Assembly: GCF_037203605.1 (NCBI RefSeq)
Contig: NZ_JBBDHC010000002.1
Coordinates: forward strand, 124,001-188,000
Length of the DNA: 64,000 bases
Direction: 5' to 3'
Source: Denitratimonas tolerans
Lineage (GTDB): Bacteria > Pseudomonadota > Gammaproteobacteria > Xanthomonadales > Xanthomonadaceae
The stretch's first letter is position 1, and the number at the start of each line of letters is the position of its first letter. The notes under the pieces are model-generated. The model ran no database searches. It saw only the letters and a list, made by a program, of their open reading frames with translations, and was not told where the DNA came from. Positions 44,573 through 53,618 of this stretch are shown one piece after another. The position numbers and the translations under genes were made by a program.

Positions 44573-45330
44573 GATCCCTTCCCTGCCAGCCCGCCCTTCA
44601 CCTCGTACACCACGCTGCCGTCGGGCTGCATCTGGCCGATATGCCGCAAGGCGCGCTGCACCTGCGGATCGTCGTCGCGCGCGCGCAGCGTGGCCCGGGC
44701 CTCGAAGCCCATGAGGGTGGTGCGGAACGAGCCGTCCAGCGCCAGCGGGCCATCGCCCTGATCACCCAGGGTGCCGCCGAAGCCGCCGCCGTCGAGCGCG
44801 CCGAAGCGGGCCTGCAGGGTTCCGAACGTGGCCTGCTCGCCTCCGCTCACGCCGGCGTCGCGCCAGGTCGCCTGCCCGGTGAGCGCCACCGGCACCCGAC
44901 CGCGAAGCTCCAGGTCTTCGATCACGAGATCGACATTGCCGACCAGGGTCAGGGCCGGGACATCCAGCAGCCGCTCCATGCGCGCCGCCGGGAACCGCAC
45001 CTTCGCCCCTGCGATGCGCACGCTGCCGTCGCGCGCGGCGACCACGCGGCCGGTGCCATCGAGCGCCTGCCCCTGGAGCGCCAGGTCGGCATCGATCTGC
45101 CCGCGCAGCAGACCCGCAGGATGCACGGTCCATTGCAGCCGCCCCAGGTCCGCGCCATTGCGCAGCACACGCTCGGCGCGGCCCGACCAGACCGTGCCGG
45201 CGACCTCTTCCAGCTGCACCGGCAGCCTGGACGACGGCAGCAGGCGCACGGCCAGCTTCGCGGGGAAAGTCGCCGCCACGATCGCCAGCACGACGATCGC
45301 CAACACCAACAGCCAGAACAGACGCTTCAT
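44569..45330 (-). CDS. gspN: type II secretion system protein N
   Basis: A 253-residue inner-membrane protein. One N-terminal helix (LFWLLVLAIVVLAIVAATF) and a periplasmic beta-rich domain with the family phrase VQLEEVAGTVWSGRAERVLRNG and LGRLQWTVHPAGLLRGQIDADL. ATG 45330 has aggagg six bases upstream; a TTG at 45336 is possible. GspN is a non-core T2SS component. Confidence 0.9.
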
Positions 45331-45332
45331 CC

Positions 45333-45818
45333 TCAACCTCCTGGGCGTTCAAGCACGACCCGCGCATCGACGCGCCCGACGCCGGTGCTGCGCGTGGCGC
45401 TGAAATCGCTGATCGAAATCCCCTGCCCGGCCTGCAGCGCAGCCAGCCAGTCGACCAGGGCATCAAATCCCGCGCCTTCGAAATAGACCCGCACCTGCGC
45501 GGCGCTGACCGGCTCCACGCGCAGCAGCGCCTCGCCGACGCCCGAAGCGCGCGCGGTGGCATCCACCAGCGCCAGCAGGGAACGCCCGTCGCGCGCGGGG
45601 GTAGCGGTGGCATCACGCAGCTGCGGCACCACGGCGCGCAGGTAAGCCAGATCATTGGCGGCCGCCGTGGTGCGCAAGCGCGCCGCATCACGCGCCTCGC
45701 GCAGCGGCTCCCACGCCAGCAGCCACAGCGCGATGAGGAGGAGCGCGCCGGCACCCATCGCAAGGACGCGGCGGTCGCGCGTCGCAAGGCCTTCCCAGAA
45801 CTGCCGCAGCGCGTTCAT
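45333..45818 (-). CDS. gspM: type II secretion system protein M
   Basis: A 161-residue bitopic protein. N-terminal helix VLAMGAGALLLIALWLLAW, then a ferredoxin-like periplasmic domain (LLRVEPVSAAQVRVYFEGAGFDALVDWLAALQAGQ). GspM pairs with GspL in the inner-membrane platform. Its ATG overlaps the gspL stop by four bases. Confidence 0.92.
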   Translation of the reverse strand: MNALRQFWEGLATRDRRVLAMGAGALLLIALWLLAWEPLREARDAARLRTTAAANDLAYLRAVVPQLRDATATPARDGRSLLALVDATARASGVGEALLRVEPVSAAQVRVYFEGAGFDALVDWLAALQAGQGISISDFSATRSTGVGRVDARVVLERPGG

Positions 45819-46993
45819 CGGCCGCCCTCGCGGACGCGCAGCTTGCCCTCGACTCCGCTGCTGCCCGGCGTCATCGCGGTCAGCTCGGCGGCAAGGCCGA
45901 GGGAGGCCATGCGCTCGCGCAGTTCGTCGAGCGTGGCCACGTCGCCGCCGCGCAGGGTGAGATCGAGCGTGCCGGCGCGGTATTCCAACCCGTCCAGGGT
46001 GTAGCGGCCGCTGCCCGAGAGCAGCGGCGCGATGCGCGCCAGGAGGCCCAGGACGCCCTCGCCGCGCGCTGCGCCGCCGCGACGCGCAAGCTCTGCGGCC
46101 ACCTGCGCGCGTGGATCGACCACGCGCTGCACGTCGGGCAGTGCCTCGCGCAGGAGGGTTTCCATCTGCGCGCGCTGGCTGGCATGGAGGCGGTCGAGCT
46201 GCCAGCGTTCGACCGCCATCGAGGTCATGCCCAGCAGCACGCCGGCAGCCGCCAGGATCGCCGCCCAGGCCCAGCCGCGACCGGGGTTCGCGCGCGCATC
46301 CTGCGGACGATAGTCACCGACCAGGAGATTGCTCTGGTCAAGGTCCAGCGTCGCCAGGCGCGTTGCCAGCCAGACCGGCACATCGACCGCCGTGTGCTCG
46401 ATCCCCGCCGGCCACGAGATCGAGGCATCGACGCTGCGGCCCAGAATCTGCAAGGGTGCGGTCGCGCCGGAGTCCGCGAACAGCGCCAGCCAGCCCGCGA
46501 CCTCTTCCACCCTCCCGGCCAGCACGCCACCGCGCGCGTGGCGCAGCGTCGCGCAGTCGCCGTCGAGCAGCAGCACGGGACCGGTGCCCTGCGGCAGCAG
46601 CAGGCTTTCGGGGACGAGACAGTCGGCCCGCACGCCGTGGCGGGAAAGCAGCGCCAGCCACGCCTCCATGCGCGCGCGCGCGGCGGCAAGCGCCAGCACG
46701 GTCTCGGGCCGACCGTCGTCGAACGCGGCCACATGGCACTGTTCGACCGGCTCGCCGAGCTGATCCTCGATGGCGAACGGCAGGCCGCGCTCGAGCTGGC
46801 GGCGCTGGCGCGCGATGCGCGGTGCCTCCAGCAGGAGCACCTCGGCGCTGGGCACGAGCACCACGGTATCGCCCTGCGGCGCGTGCGGCGGGAATCCCGG
46901 CGTCGGCCCCGCCAGAACCCGCCCGGCGCGATCCAGCGCCAGCCACTGGGCGCGTTCATCGTCGAGGATTCGGATCAGGTGGCGATGGGGCAT
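45815..46993 (-). CDS. gspL: type II secretion system protein L
   Basis: A 392-residue protein. The N-terminal actin-like cytoplasmic domain includes VVLVPSAEVLLLEAP and RQLERGLPFAIEDQLGEPVEQCH. One helix (AWAAILAAAGVLLGMTSMAV) precedes a periplasmic ferredoxin-like domain (YTLDGLEYRAGTLDLTLRGGDV). GspL connects the GspE ATPase to the platform. A 71-base gap separates it from gspK. Confidence 0.92.
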   Translation of the reverse strand: MPHRHLIRILDDERAQWLALDRAGRVLAGPTPGFPPHAPQGDTVVLVPSAEVLLLEAPRIARQRRQLERGLPFAIEDQLGEPVEQCHVAAFDDGRPETVLALAAARARMEAWLALLSRHGVRADCLVPESLLLPQGTGPVLLLDGDCATLRHARGGVLAGRVEEVAGWLALFADSGATAPLQILGRSVDASISWPAGIEHTAVDVPVWLATRLATLDLDQSNLLVGDYRPQDARANPGRGWAWAAILAAAGVLLGMTSMAVERWQLDRLHASQRAQMETLLREALPDVQRVVDPRAQVAAELARRGGAARGEGVLGLLARIAPLLSGSGRYTLDGLEYRAGTLDLTLRGGDVATLDELRERMASLGLAAELTAMTPGSSGVEGKLRVREGGR

Positions 46994-47064
46994 GGCAGGC
47001 TCGATGCAATCCGGTCGATTCTAGCCGCAGTCACCGCACCTGCGCTGCAGGCGTCGCGCCGCCA

Positions 47065-47988
47065 TCACAGCCGGCCGCGGGCGCGGGCGATCACCTCGAC
47101 GCGGCCCGGACGCCGGTGCAGCAGGCTGGAATAGAGGAAGGGAATGCCGTCCGCAATGACCTGGGCTTCCAGGATGAACCACTCGGTTCCCACGGCGTAG
47201 CCGGCCAGCGGAACCGGCGGCAGGCCGATCTGGGCCAGCTCGCGCTGCACTTCGTCGGTCGATGCGTAGTTGGCCTGCCCGTCGCGCGCCAGGCGCTCGG
47301 CCATGGAGGGCGTCATCGCCTCCGACAGGCTCATCCACAGCGCCGGACTGGCGAAGTTGAGGTTGATCGGCGCGGCGGCGGGCAGCGCGCACACTTCCGG
47401 TGCAAGCAGCGCATAGACCTCGGGCGTGACGCCCGGCAACAGGCGCAGTTCCGACACGTGGACGAAGGGCTGGTTGGCCGCGCGCTGCGGCGGCTGGCGC
47501 GCCAGGTAGGCCGCGTCCTCGGCACCGCGCGAGCGCGGGATGGCGTCGGCGTCGATCCAGTCGGCGACCTGTTCGGCGATGGCCGGATCAAGCCGCAGCG
47601 CGCGCAGCAGCCGTTCGAAGCGCGCAATCGCACCGGCATCGTCGGCATCGCCGGGATGCAGGCTGTTGAGGTTGAAGCAGCCGCCCTGGTCGCGCAGGCG
47701 GCCGAAGATGCGCACGCCGGGCAGGTCGATCGGCGGCATGTCCTGGGCCCAGGGATCCTCGCGGCTGTCGATGCCCGGAGCATCGCTGGCGTCCTGCAGC
47801 AGCACCGCGCCGGCCCAGCCTTCGACCCCGCGCATCAGCTCCCAGCCCTGCGCCGCGCGCTGGCTGTTGCGGGTTCGCGCAAGCGTCGCCTCGCTGCGAT
47901 CCAGCAGGGCGGCGATCAGCACCGTGGCCAGCGCCACCACCAGCACCGCGGCCAGCAGGGCCACGCCGCGCTGTCGCCGCGCGCTCAC
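47065..47988 (-). CDS. gspK: type II secretion system minor pseudopilin K
   Basis: A 307-residue pseudopilin starting at GTG 47988 (MSARRQRGVALLAAVLVV), with prepilin cleavage at RG|VALLAAVLVVALATVLIAALL. The large C-terminal domain carries GCFNLNSLHPG, ADWIDADAIPRSRGAEDAAY and LRLLPGVTPEVYALLAP typical of GspK. As usual for GspK, Glu at +5 is absent. It caps the pilus tip with GspI/J. The GTG overlaps the gspJ stop (GTGA). Confidence 0.94.
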   Translation of the reverse strand: MSARRQRGVALLAAVLVVALATVLIAALLDRSEATLARTRNSQRAAQGWELMRGVEGWAGAVLLQDASDAPGIDSREDPWAQDMPPIDLPGVRIFGRLRDQGGCFNLNSLHPGDADDAGAIARFERLLRALRLDPAIAEQVADWIDADAIPRSRGAEDAAYLARQPPQRAANQPFVHVSELRLLPGVTPEVYALLAPEVCALPAAAPINLNFASPALWMSLSEAMTPSMAERLARDGQANYASTDEVQRELAQIGLPPVPLAGYAVGTEWFILEAQVIADGIPFLYSSLLHRRPGRVEVIARARGRL

Positions 47989-48629
47989 GGGGCCGGCTCC
48001 GCGGGCAGTTCGAGCACCCGTTCGATCTCGCCGAAACCTTCGACCTCAAGCCGCAGGCGCAGCGCGCGCGGCAGGACGCCGAACGCGCCATTCAGCGGCG
48101 GCCACTGGCGATGCTCGCGGCCGCGATCATCCAGAAACACCAGCTCCAGCGAATCCACCCCGTCAAGCAGGCGGTCCTCGATCGGCTGCGTGCCGGCGGC
48201 GCGGTCGAGCACCGCCCAGCGCTGGCGCAGCAGATCGCCGTCGCGCCGGATCCAGGCCACGCGTTCAAGCTCGGAGCGCGGCAGCGCCAGCGGATTGGCG
48301 TGGCCGTAACGGGTCAGCTCCATGCGCTGGGCGCTACCCTCGAACGCCGGTCGCATTCCGCCATAGGCGTCGCGCACCCCGCGCCGCGCCGCGGTGATCA
48401 CGTCGCGCTCGATCAGGCCGACGGCAAACTGCAGCCGCCCCAGGCGCGCGGTGACCTGGGTCGACTGCTCCTGCGCCTGTACCAGCGCGCGCAGCCCGCC
48501 CCAGGCCAGCGCCGAGGCCACGGCGAACAACGCCACGGCGACCAGCATTTCCAGCAGGCTGAAGCCGCGATGGACGGCCGTGAGCGGCACCGCACGGTGC
48601 AGGCACGATCGGAAAGGCGCGCGCCGCAT
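47985..48629 (-). CDS. gspJ: type II secretion system minor pseudopilin J
   Basis: A 214-residue pseudopilin. Prepilin motif RG|FSLLEMLVAVALFAVASALAW (Glu at +5), then GspJ phrases GLIERDVITAARRGVRDAYGG, LVFLDDRGREHRQWPP and LPRALRLRLEVEGFGEIERV. The ATG at 48629 overlaps the gspI stop by one base (TGATG). Confidence 0.93.
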   Translation of the reverse strand: MRRAPFRSCLHRAVPLTAVHRGFSLLEMLVAVALFAVASALAWGGLRALVQAQEQSTQVTARLGRLQFAVGLIERDVITAARRGVRDAYGGMRPAFEGSAQRMELTRYGHANPLALPRSELERVAWIRRDGDLLRQRWAVLDRAAGTQPIEDRLLDGVDSLELVFLDDRGREHRQWPPLNGAFGVLPRALRLRLEVEGFGEIERVLELPAEPAP

Positions 48630-49087
48630 CAGGGCTGGTTCGCAAAGGCGGTGAGGCGTGCCGCGACGCCATTGCGCGCGTCGCCTTCGGCGGCCACCAC
48701 GGTGACGTCCATGCGGCGCACGCGGACTTCCTGCGTGGGTTCGACGTCCAGGGTCCAGCGCCAGCGCTGTCCGCCCATGCGCATCTCGCCGCTGCTGCGA
48801 CCGACGGCGGGAAACGGCGCGCGCAGCCGCGCATCGGCCACGACGTTGGTGGCCACCCACTGCGCCAAAGTACCGTCGCGCAACTGCGCCTGGGCGCGTG
48901 CGTCCAGACCCGCCAGGCGCACCATCGCGACCAGCGCGAGCGCCAGCAGCAGCAGCGCCACGAGCACTTCGAGCAGGGTGAAACCACCGGCGGCGACCGG
49001 CGATCGAGGCTGCCGGATCGCTGCGCGCGCTGCCGACGCGCGGCGCGGCGTGTGGCACATATCGCGCGGACGCGCTTCAGCGATCAC
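48629..49087 (-). CDS. gspI: type II secretion system minor pseudopilin I
   Basis: A 152-residue pseudopilin. Cleavage motif AAGG|FTLLEVLVALLLLALALVAMV with Glu at +5. The conserved GspI core WVATNVVADARLR and WRWTLDVEPT follow. The long leader before the cleavage site (about 35 residues from ATG 49087) suggests the real start may be internal, for example the Met at 49060. Confidence 0.9.
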   Translation of the reverse strand: MIAEARPRDMCHTPRRASAARAAIRQPRSPVAAGGFTLLEVLVALLLLALALVAMVRLAGLDARAQAQLRDGTLAQWVATNVVADARLRAPFPAVGRSSGEMRMGGQRWRWTLDVEPTQEVRVRRMDVTVVAAEGDARNGVAARLTAFANQP

Positions 49088-49643
49088 GGCGCACCCGGAT
49101 CAGGGTCAGCGTGCCGTCGAGTGCGCCCTGAAGCTGCCAGGGCTGCGCCACGTCGGCGCGATCGATGCGCAGCACGAACGGGGTCATCTCGCCGGAAGAG
49201 AAACAGCCGAAGCTCGGCTCGCGCCCGGACTCGTCGCCAAGCACCAGATCGAGGCCGTCGCGCTGGGCCGAAATCAGCAGCTCGCGCCCGAGCGGCCGGG
49301 CGCGCAGCTCGTCGGCGCCGCCCTCGCCCAGCGGCCGCCAGCCGTCGATCTCGACGTAGCCGAAGCGCAGGCCGTCGCGCACCGCGTCAAACCCGATGTC
49401 GCGCCCGCCGATGACGGCGCGCTCGCAGGCCAGCCGCACCAGCCGCTCGGCCCGGCGCGCGGCGTTTTCCACCTCGCGCTCGCCGCTGCCGCCGATCGAC
49501 AGGACCGCGCCCGTCACCGCGATGCCGACGATCACCAGCACCACGAGGATTTCGATCAGCGAAAAACCGGTCGACCCGTGCGCGGGCACGGGCGCGCGTC
49601 GCGCGTGGGTCGAATCAGTTGTCCCAGCTGGCGATATCGGCAT
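49077..49643 (-). CDS. gspH: type II secretion system minor pseudopilin H
   Basis: A 188-residue pseudopilin. Cleavage motif STG|FSLIEILVVLVIVGIAVTGAV, then REVENAARRAERLVRLACERAVIGGRDIG (GspH core). Overlaps gspG by 29 bases and gspI by 11. Confidence 0.92.
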   Translation of the reverse strand: MPISPAGTTDSTHARRAPVPAHGSTGFSLIEILVVLVIVGIAVTGAVLSIGGSGEREVENAARRAERLVRLACERAVIGGRDIGFDAVRDGLRFGYVEIDGWRPLGEGGADELRARPLGRELLISAQRDGLDLVLGDESGREPSFGCFSSGEMTPFVLRIDRADVAQPWQLQGALDGTLTLIRVRRDR

Positions 49644-50082
49644 TCTCGCCCTCGCCGCCGGGCTGGCCGTCGGCCCCCAGCGAATACAGGTCGAAATCGC
49701 CGCGCTGGCCGGGGCTCAGGTACGCATAGTCGCGTCCCCACGGATCCTTGGGCAGGCGGTCGATGTAGCCGCCGGCCTTCCAGTTGCGCGCCTCGGGCAG
49801 GCCGCCGGGCTGGCTCACCAGCGCCTCCAGTCCCTGGTTGGTGCTGGGGTAGGTGAAGTTGTCGAGGCGATACATGTTGAGCGCGGTGGACAGCGCCTGG
49901 ATGTCGGCGCGCGCCTTCACCTGGCGCGCCTCGCCGGGCTTGTCGAAGAACTTGGGCACCACGAAGGCCGCCAGGATGCCGAGGATCACGACGACCACGA
50001 GCACCTCGATCAGGGTGAAGCCGCGCATGCGCGATTCGGCGCGGGTGCGGCGTGATGTGGTGGAGCGGCGAATCGGAAGCAT
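49615..50082 (-). CDS. gspG: type II secretion system major pseudopilin G
   Basis: A 155-residue major pseudopilin. Cleavage motif MRG|FTLIEVLVVVVILGILAAFVVP, then GEARQVKARADIQALSTALNMYRLDNFTYPSTNQGLEALV and a C-terminal calcium-binding loop (GYIDRLPKDPWGRDY... GDFDLYSLGADGQPGGEGENADI). ATG 50082 is favoured; the internal Met at 50028 would leave too short a leader. First gene of the gspG-to-mazG run; gspC, D, E and F are not in the window. Confidence 0.96.
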   Translation of the reverse strand: MLPIRRSTTSRRTRAESRMRGFTLIEVLVVVVILGILAAFVVPKFFDKPGEARQVKARADIQALSTALNMYRLDNFTYPSTNQGLEALVSQPGGLPEARNWKAGGYIDRLPKDPWGRDYAYLSPGQRGDFDLYSLGADGQPGGEGENADIASWDN

Positions 50083-50187
50083 GGAGTAACCCTGGCCGGC
50101 GTGCGTTCGCCCGGATTCTAGCCGACCGTGGCAAGCAGCGTCGCCCGGCAGGCATCATGTCGGCATGGATTCCGAAGGACGCGCACC

Positions 50188-50958
50188 ATGCGCCTGACCC
50201 GCTGCTTCATCGACGCACCGCTCTCGCCCGGTGCCATCCTCGCGCTGCCCGATACCGCCGCCGCCCACCTCACCCGCGCGCTGCGGCTGGGGCCGGGCGC
50301 GCGCTTCGCGCTGTTCAACGGTGACGGGCACGACTACGAAGCGGAGCTGGCGCAGGTCGACAGGCGCGGTGCCAGCGCCGAGGTCATCGCGGCGCGCCGC
50401 GTCGACAGCGAGTCGCCGCTGACGCTGGTGCTGGCCCAGGCCGTGGCGCGCGGGGAAAAGATGGATTTCGTGCTGCAGAAGGCTGCGGAACTGGGCGCGG
50501 CAGGCATCGTGCCGCTCGTCACCGAGCGCACCGAAGTCAGGCTCGACGCAGAGCGCGGCGAGAAGCGTCGCGCGCACTGGCAAGGCATCCTTGCCGCGGC
50601 CTGCGAACAGTGCGGCCGCGCGCGCCTGCCGGCGCTGGGGCCGGTGGCGACGCTGGCGAACTGGCTCGTCGGCGCGCCCGCGCCAGGGCTGGATGCGCGC
50701 AGCGATTCGCCCGACCAGCGCCTGCCGCTGTTCTACCTGGATCCGGATGCGGAAACGACGCTGCGCGACCTGCCGGAGGCCGCACGCGCCGGTGCCTGCT
50801 TCGTCATCGGGCCGGAAGGCGGGCTGGGCGAGCGGGATCTGGCGCTGCTGCGCGCCAGCGGCGCGATCGGCATCAGGCTCGGGCCGCGCGTGCTGCGGAC
50901 CGAAACCGCGGGACTGGCCCTGCTGGCCGCGATGCAGGCGCTGTACGGGGATTTCTGA
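50188..50958 (+). CDS. rsmE: 16S rRNA (uracil1498-N3)-methyltransferase
   Basis: A 256-residue SPOUT-class methyltransferase. N-terminal PUA-like part with HLTRALRLGPGARFALFNGDG, then LAQAVARGEKMDFVLQKAAELGAAGIVPLVTERTEVRL and the C-terminal SAM knot FVIGPEGGLGERDLALLRASG and LGPRVLRTETAGLALLAAMQ. Methylates U1498 of 16S rRNA. Divergent from gspG; converges on chpC. Confidence 0.96.
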   Translation: MRLTRCFIDAPLSPGAILALPDTAAAHLTRALRLGPGARFALFNGDGHDYEAELAQVDRRGASAEVIAARRVDSESPLTLVLAQAVARGEKMDFVLQKAAELGAAGIVPLVTERTEVRLDAERGEKRRAHWQGILAAACEQCGRARLPALGPVATLANWLVGAPAPGLDARSDSPDQRLPLFYLDPDAETTLRDLPEAARAGACFVIGPEGGLGERDLALLRASGAIGIRLGPRVLRTETAGLALLAAMQALYGDF

Positions 50959-51043
50959 TGGGGATCACGCCGCTGCGCGAATGTCGCTCGGGCGATGGGC
51001 GGACGCGAAAATCCGGCACACCGCCCGACGAGACGGGCTGGAC

Positions 51044-51523
51044 TCAGGCCACCGCGGTCGAATCGATCTCGGCAATGCGCGCTTCGATGGCCGCCAGATC
51101 CGGGATGACCGCCTCTTCGTCGCGCAGCATGACGCGCATCAGCACGCCTTCTGCGGGCGCATCGTCATCACCGCTGTCACGCGCCAGCGCATCGTGCGAT
51201 ACCGTGACCAGGCGCGGGAAGCCCTGGGTCAGCATGGCAAAGTATGAATGGCGCGGATTGCCGCCCAGGGCCTTGAGCACCACGACCTTGGCACCGAATT
51301 CGCTCTCGTGCTCGGCCGAACCGATCATGCGGGCATAGGAGATGACCGGCAGGCGCCAGCCGCGCCAGCGAATGCGACCCAGCATCCAGGCCGGTGCCCC
51401 GTCCACCGGGTCGGGCGGCGAATAGGTGATCACCTCGGCCACTGTCGCGTTGGGCAGCAGTGCCCGTGCGCCGGTGACGGCGATCATGACGCCTCGGATG
51501 TCCTGCGAGACTACGGTGCTCAT
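51044..51523 (-). CDS. chpC: CheW-like protein ChpC
   Basis: A 159-residue CheW-domain protein that ends the Chp operon. It begins MSTVVSQDIRGVMIAVTGAR with aggga upstream, and carries VAEVITYSPPDPVDGAPAWMLGRIRWRGWRLPVISYARM. ChpC is an accessory adaptor of the twitching-motility chemosensory system. It starts 13 bases after chpB. Confidence 0.88.
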   Translation of the reverse strand: MSTVVSQDIRGVMIAVTGARALLPNATVAEVITYSPPDPVDGAPAWMLGRIRWRGWRLPVISYARMIGSAEHESEFGAKVVVLKALGGNPRHSYFAMLTQGFPRLVTVSHDALARDSGDDDAPAEGVLMRVMLRDEEAVIPDLAAIEARIAEIDSTAVA

Positions 51524-51536
51524 CCCTGCAACTCCC

Positions 51537-53618
51537 TCAGCGCGCCACGCGCGCAACGCAACGCTGTGCCAGCTCGCGCGGCGAACCGGTGAATTCGACC
51601 ACGCCGCGGGCGCGCGCACCGTCCACCATCGAACTGACCACGCAGGACTCCGGATCCTGTGCCCAGACCTCACCGCCCTTGGTGGTGAGGTAGGCCGCAC
51701 CTTCCACGGCGTCGCCCGCCATGCCGCTGAAGATGATGGCCGTGGCCTTGCTGCCGAAGCGATCGGCCACGTCCTGCAACACGGTGTCGATCGACGGCGT
51801 GTAGCGCGGCGGTTTTTCGTGCGGACGGGCGACCACGCTGCCGTCGGCTTCCAGCACGACGTGCTCGGTCGCGGGAATGACGAGCACCTCGCCCTTCTTC
51901 GCGGGCACTGCTGCCGATGCGATCCGGACCAGCAGCGCGGAGGCCTTCTGCAACTGCTGGGCGAGGCGTTCGAAATAGCCCGACTCCAGGTGCTGCACCA
52001 GCAGGAATACCGCCGGCAGATTGGCCGGAAGCTCGGACAGGAAGATTCGCACGGCATCCGGCCCGCCGATCGAAGCTCCCAGGACGAACACGTGGCCGAG
52101 CGGGCTGGCATCGGCTGCGGTAGCGGCCGTCGCGGTGTCCACCGCGCTGGCGGGAGCCTCCACGAGACCCATGGCGACCATCAGCGGATCAACCTCTTCC
52201 TCTTCGATCGGTTCCAGGCTGAACTTGTCGAGATCGCCGAAATCATAGGTCGGCTTTGCCTCGGCTCCGGTGGCGGAGTCCGATTCGGCCAGCGTGACCC
52301 CCTCGTCCAGCGATGCCAGCGCCAGCTCCAGTCCACCACCGGCGACCGGCACACGCGCGGCGCTCGCCGGTTCCGCATTCGCCGCCGCGACCGGCGCAGA
52401 CGCGTCGATGCCGGCAGGCGCATCGAAGGCGGAAAAATCCAGCTCCTCCAAGGCGGCTCCGTTGTCCGTGGTCTCGAATGCATCCAGCTGCGCCGCAAGG
52501 GCCGCAACCTCGTCGTCCAGCGCGCCGGCCGAATCCGCGTCGTTCTCGCCTGCGCCGTCGTCCAGGCTCCAAGCTTCGGCATCGAAGCCCATCCCGGGTG
52601 CCGCCGCATCTTCCTGCGCCGTGGATTCCCGGGAGGCCGGATCGGCGAATTCAATGCTCCCGGAATGTTCCGGGCCGCCCCGATCGCCTGTTCCATCGGA
52701 TCGGGAGCCGTCCTGCCCGACGGCCGGAGCAGGCGCGTCCGACGGCGCTTCCTCACCGAAATCCCAGTTGAACTCCGCGAGCTCTTCGGTCGCGGCGAGC
52801 ACCATCTCGGCGTCGGGCGACGAAGTCTCGCGCGCCGGTGCCTCGGCATCGAGAGCGAGCGCCCGTTCGATCTGCGCGTCGCCCAAGGCTTCATCCGCCA
52901 GCACCGCCGCATCGACCGCGCCAGGCGTGGGCGCAAGCAGCTCGGGCGCGGGCGCATCCGCCAGGCTCAGGGCGTCTGAAAGCAGGTCGAAATCAATGTC
53001 CAGCGCCGCGCCCGCGCCCTGCGGCGGCTCGCGCGCACCCGCCGGCGCTGCGGTGAATTCCTCGCTGAATTCCCCGGTATCGGCACGCGAAAGCTCCGGC
53101 ACCTCGGGCAGCGCATCAACGGGAACCGTTCCGGAGATGTCGAGGGCCTCGTCGATGAAAGGGGTCACGTCCGGCTCGGGGACCAGCTCGGCCGGTGTCG
53201 GAACGGCACCGGGATCGGGGAAAAGCGACACGGGCTCGCGCAGGCGCCCGGCCCCTTCCGGCACGGGCGGCATGGTTTCGCCGTGACCCAGGACCTTGGC
53301 GGCAAGATGCCGCGCCCAGCGCGCCAGATCCCAGCCTTCCAGCGAGCGACTGACATCCGCGTCGTTGAACACGACGTTGATTTCGGGGTCGTCGAGCACG
53401 GCCTGCAGGTGGTCCAGGGTGTCGTCCAGCCCTTCCTCCAGGTTGACAATCACCACGTTGAGTGCGCCGCCCAGCGCGCTCGGACCGGGCGCGGCGGAAG
53501 GCTCACCCTCGAAGGCGATGGAGGCACCGAGCTCCTGCAGCGCATCGCGCAGCTGGCGGCGCGCGCCGTCATCCCGGCCCAGGAGAGCGACCCGGCAGGA
53601 CTCAGCCGAGATCGCCAC
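51537..53618 (-). CDS. chpB: CheB-type methylesterase ChpB with degenerate receiver and long acidic linker
   Basis: A 693-residue protein. Residues 1-115 resemble a receiver domain but the phosphoacceptor position reads Asn59 (VVIVNLEEG). Residues ~130-480 are acidic, Ala/Pro-rich and low complexity. The C-terminal CheB methylesterase domain (about 505-690) has an intact catalytic triad: Ser516 (GASIGG), His543 (VQHLES) and Asp636 (GMAGDA). It would demethylate PilJ. It overlaps chpA by 17 bases. Confidence 0.92.
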   Translation of the reverse strand: MAISAESCRVALLGRDDGARRQLRDALQELGASIAFEGEPSAAPGPSALGGALNVVIVNLEEGLDDTLDHLQAVLDDPEINVVFNDADVSRSLEGWDLARWARHLAAKVLGHGETMPPVPEGAGRLREPVSLFPDPGAVPTPAELVPEPDVTPFIDEALDISGTVPVDALPEVPELSRADTGEFSEEFTAAPAGAREPPQGAGAALDIDFDLLSDALSLADAPAPELLAPTPGAVDAAVLADEALGDAQIERALALDAEAPARETSSPDAEMVLAATEELAEFNWDFGEEAPSDAPAPAVGQDGSRSDGTGDRGGPEHSGSIEFADPASRESTAQEDAAAPGMGFDAEAWSLDDGAGENDADSAGALDDEVAALAAQLDAFETTDNGAALEELDFSAFDAPAGIDASAPVAAANAEPASAARVPVAGGGLELALASLDEGVTLAESDSATGAEAKPTYDFGDLDKFSLEPIEEEEVDPLMVAMGLVEAPASAVDTATAATAADASPLGHVFVLGASIGGPDAVRIFLSELPANLPAVFLLVQHLESGYFERLAQQLQKASALLVRIASAAVPAKKGEVLVIPATEHVVLEADGSVVARPHEKPPRYTPSIDTVLQDVADRFGSKATAIIFSGMAGDAVEGAAYLTTKGGEVWAQDPESCVVSSMVDGARARGVVEFTGSPRELAQRCVARVAR

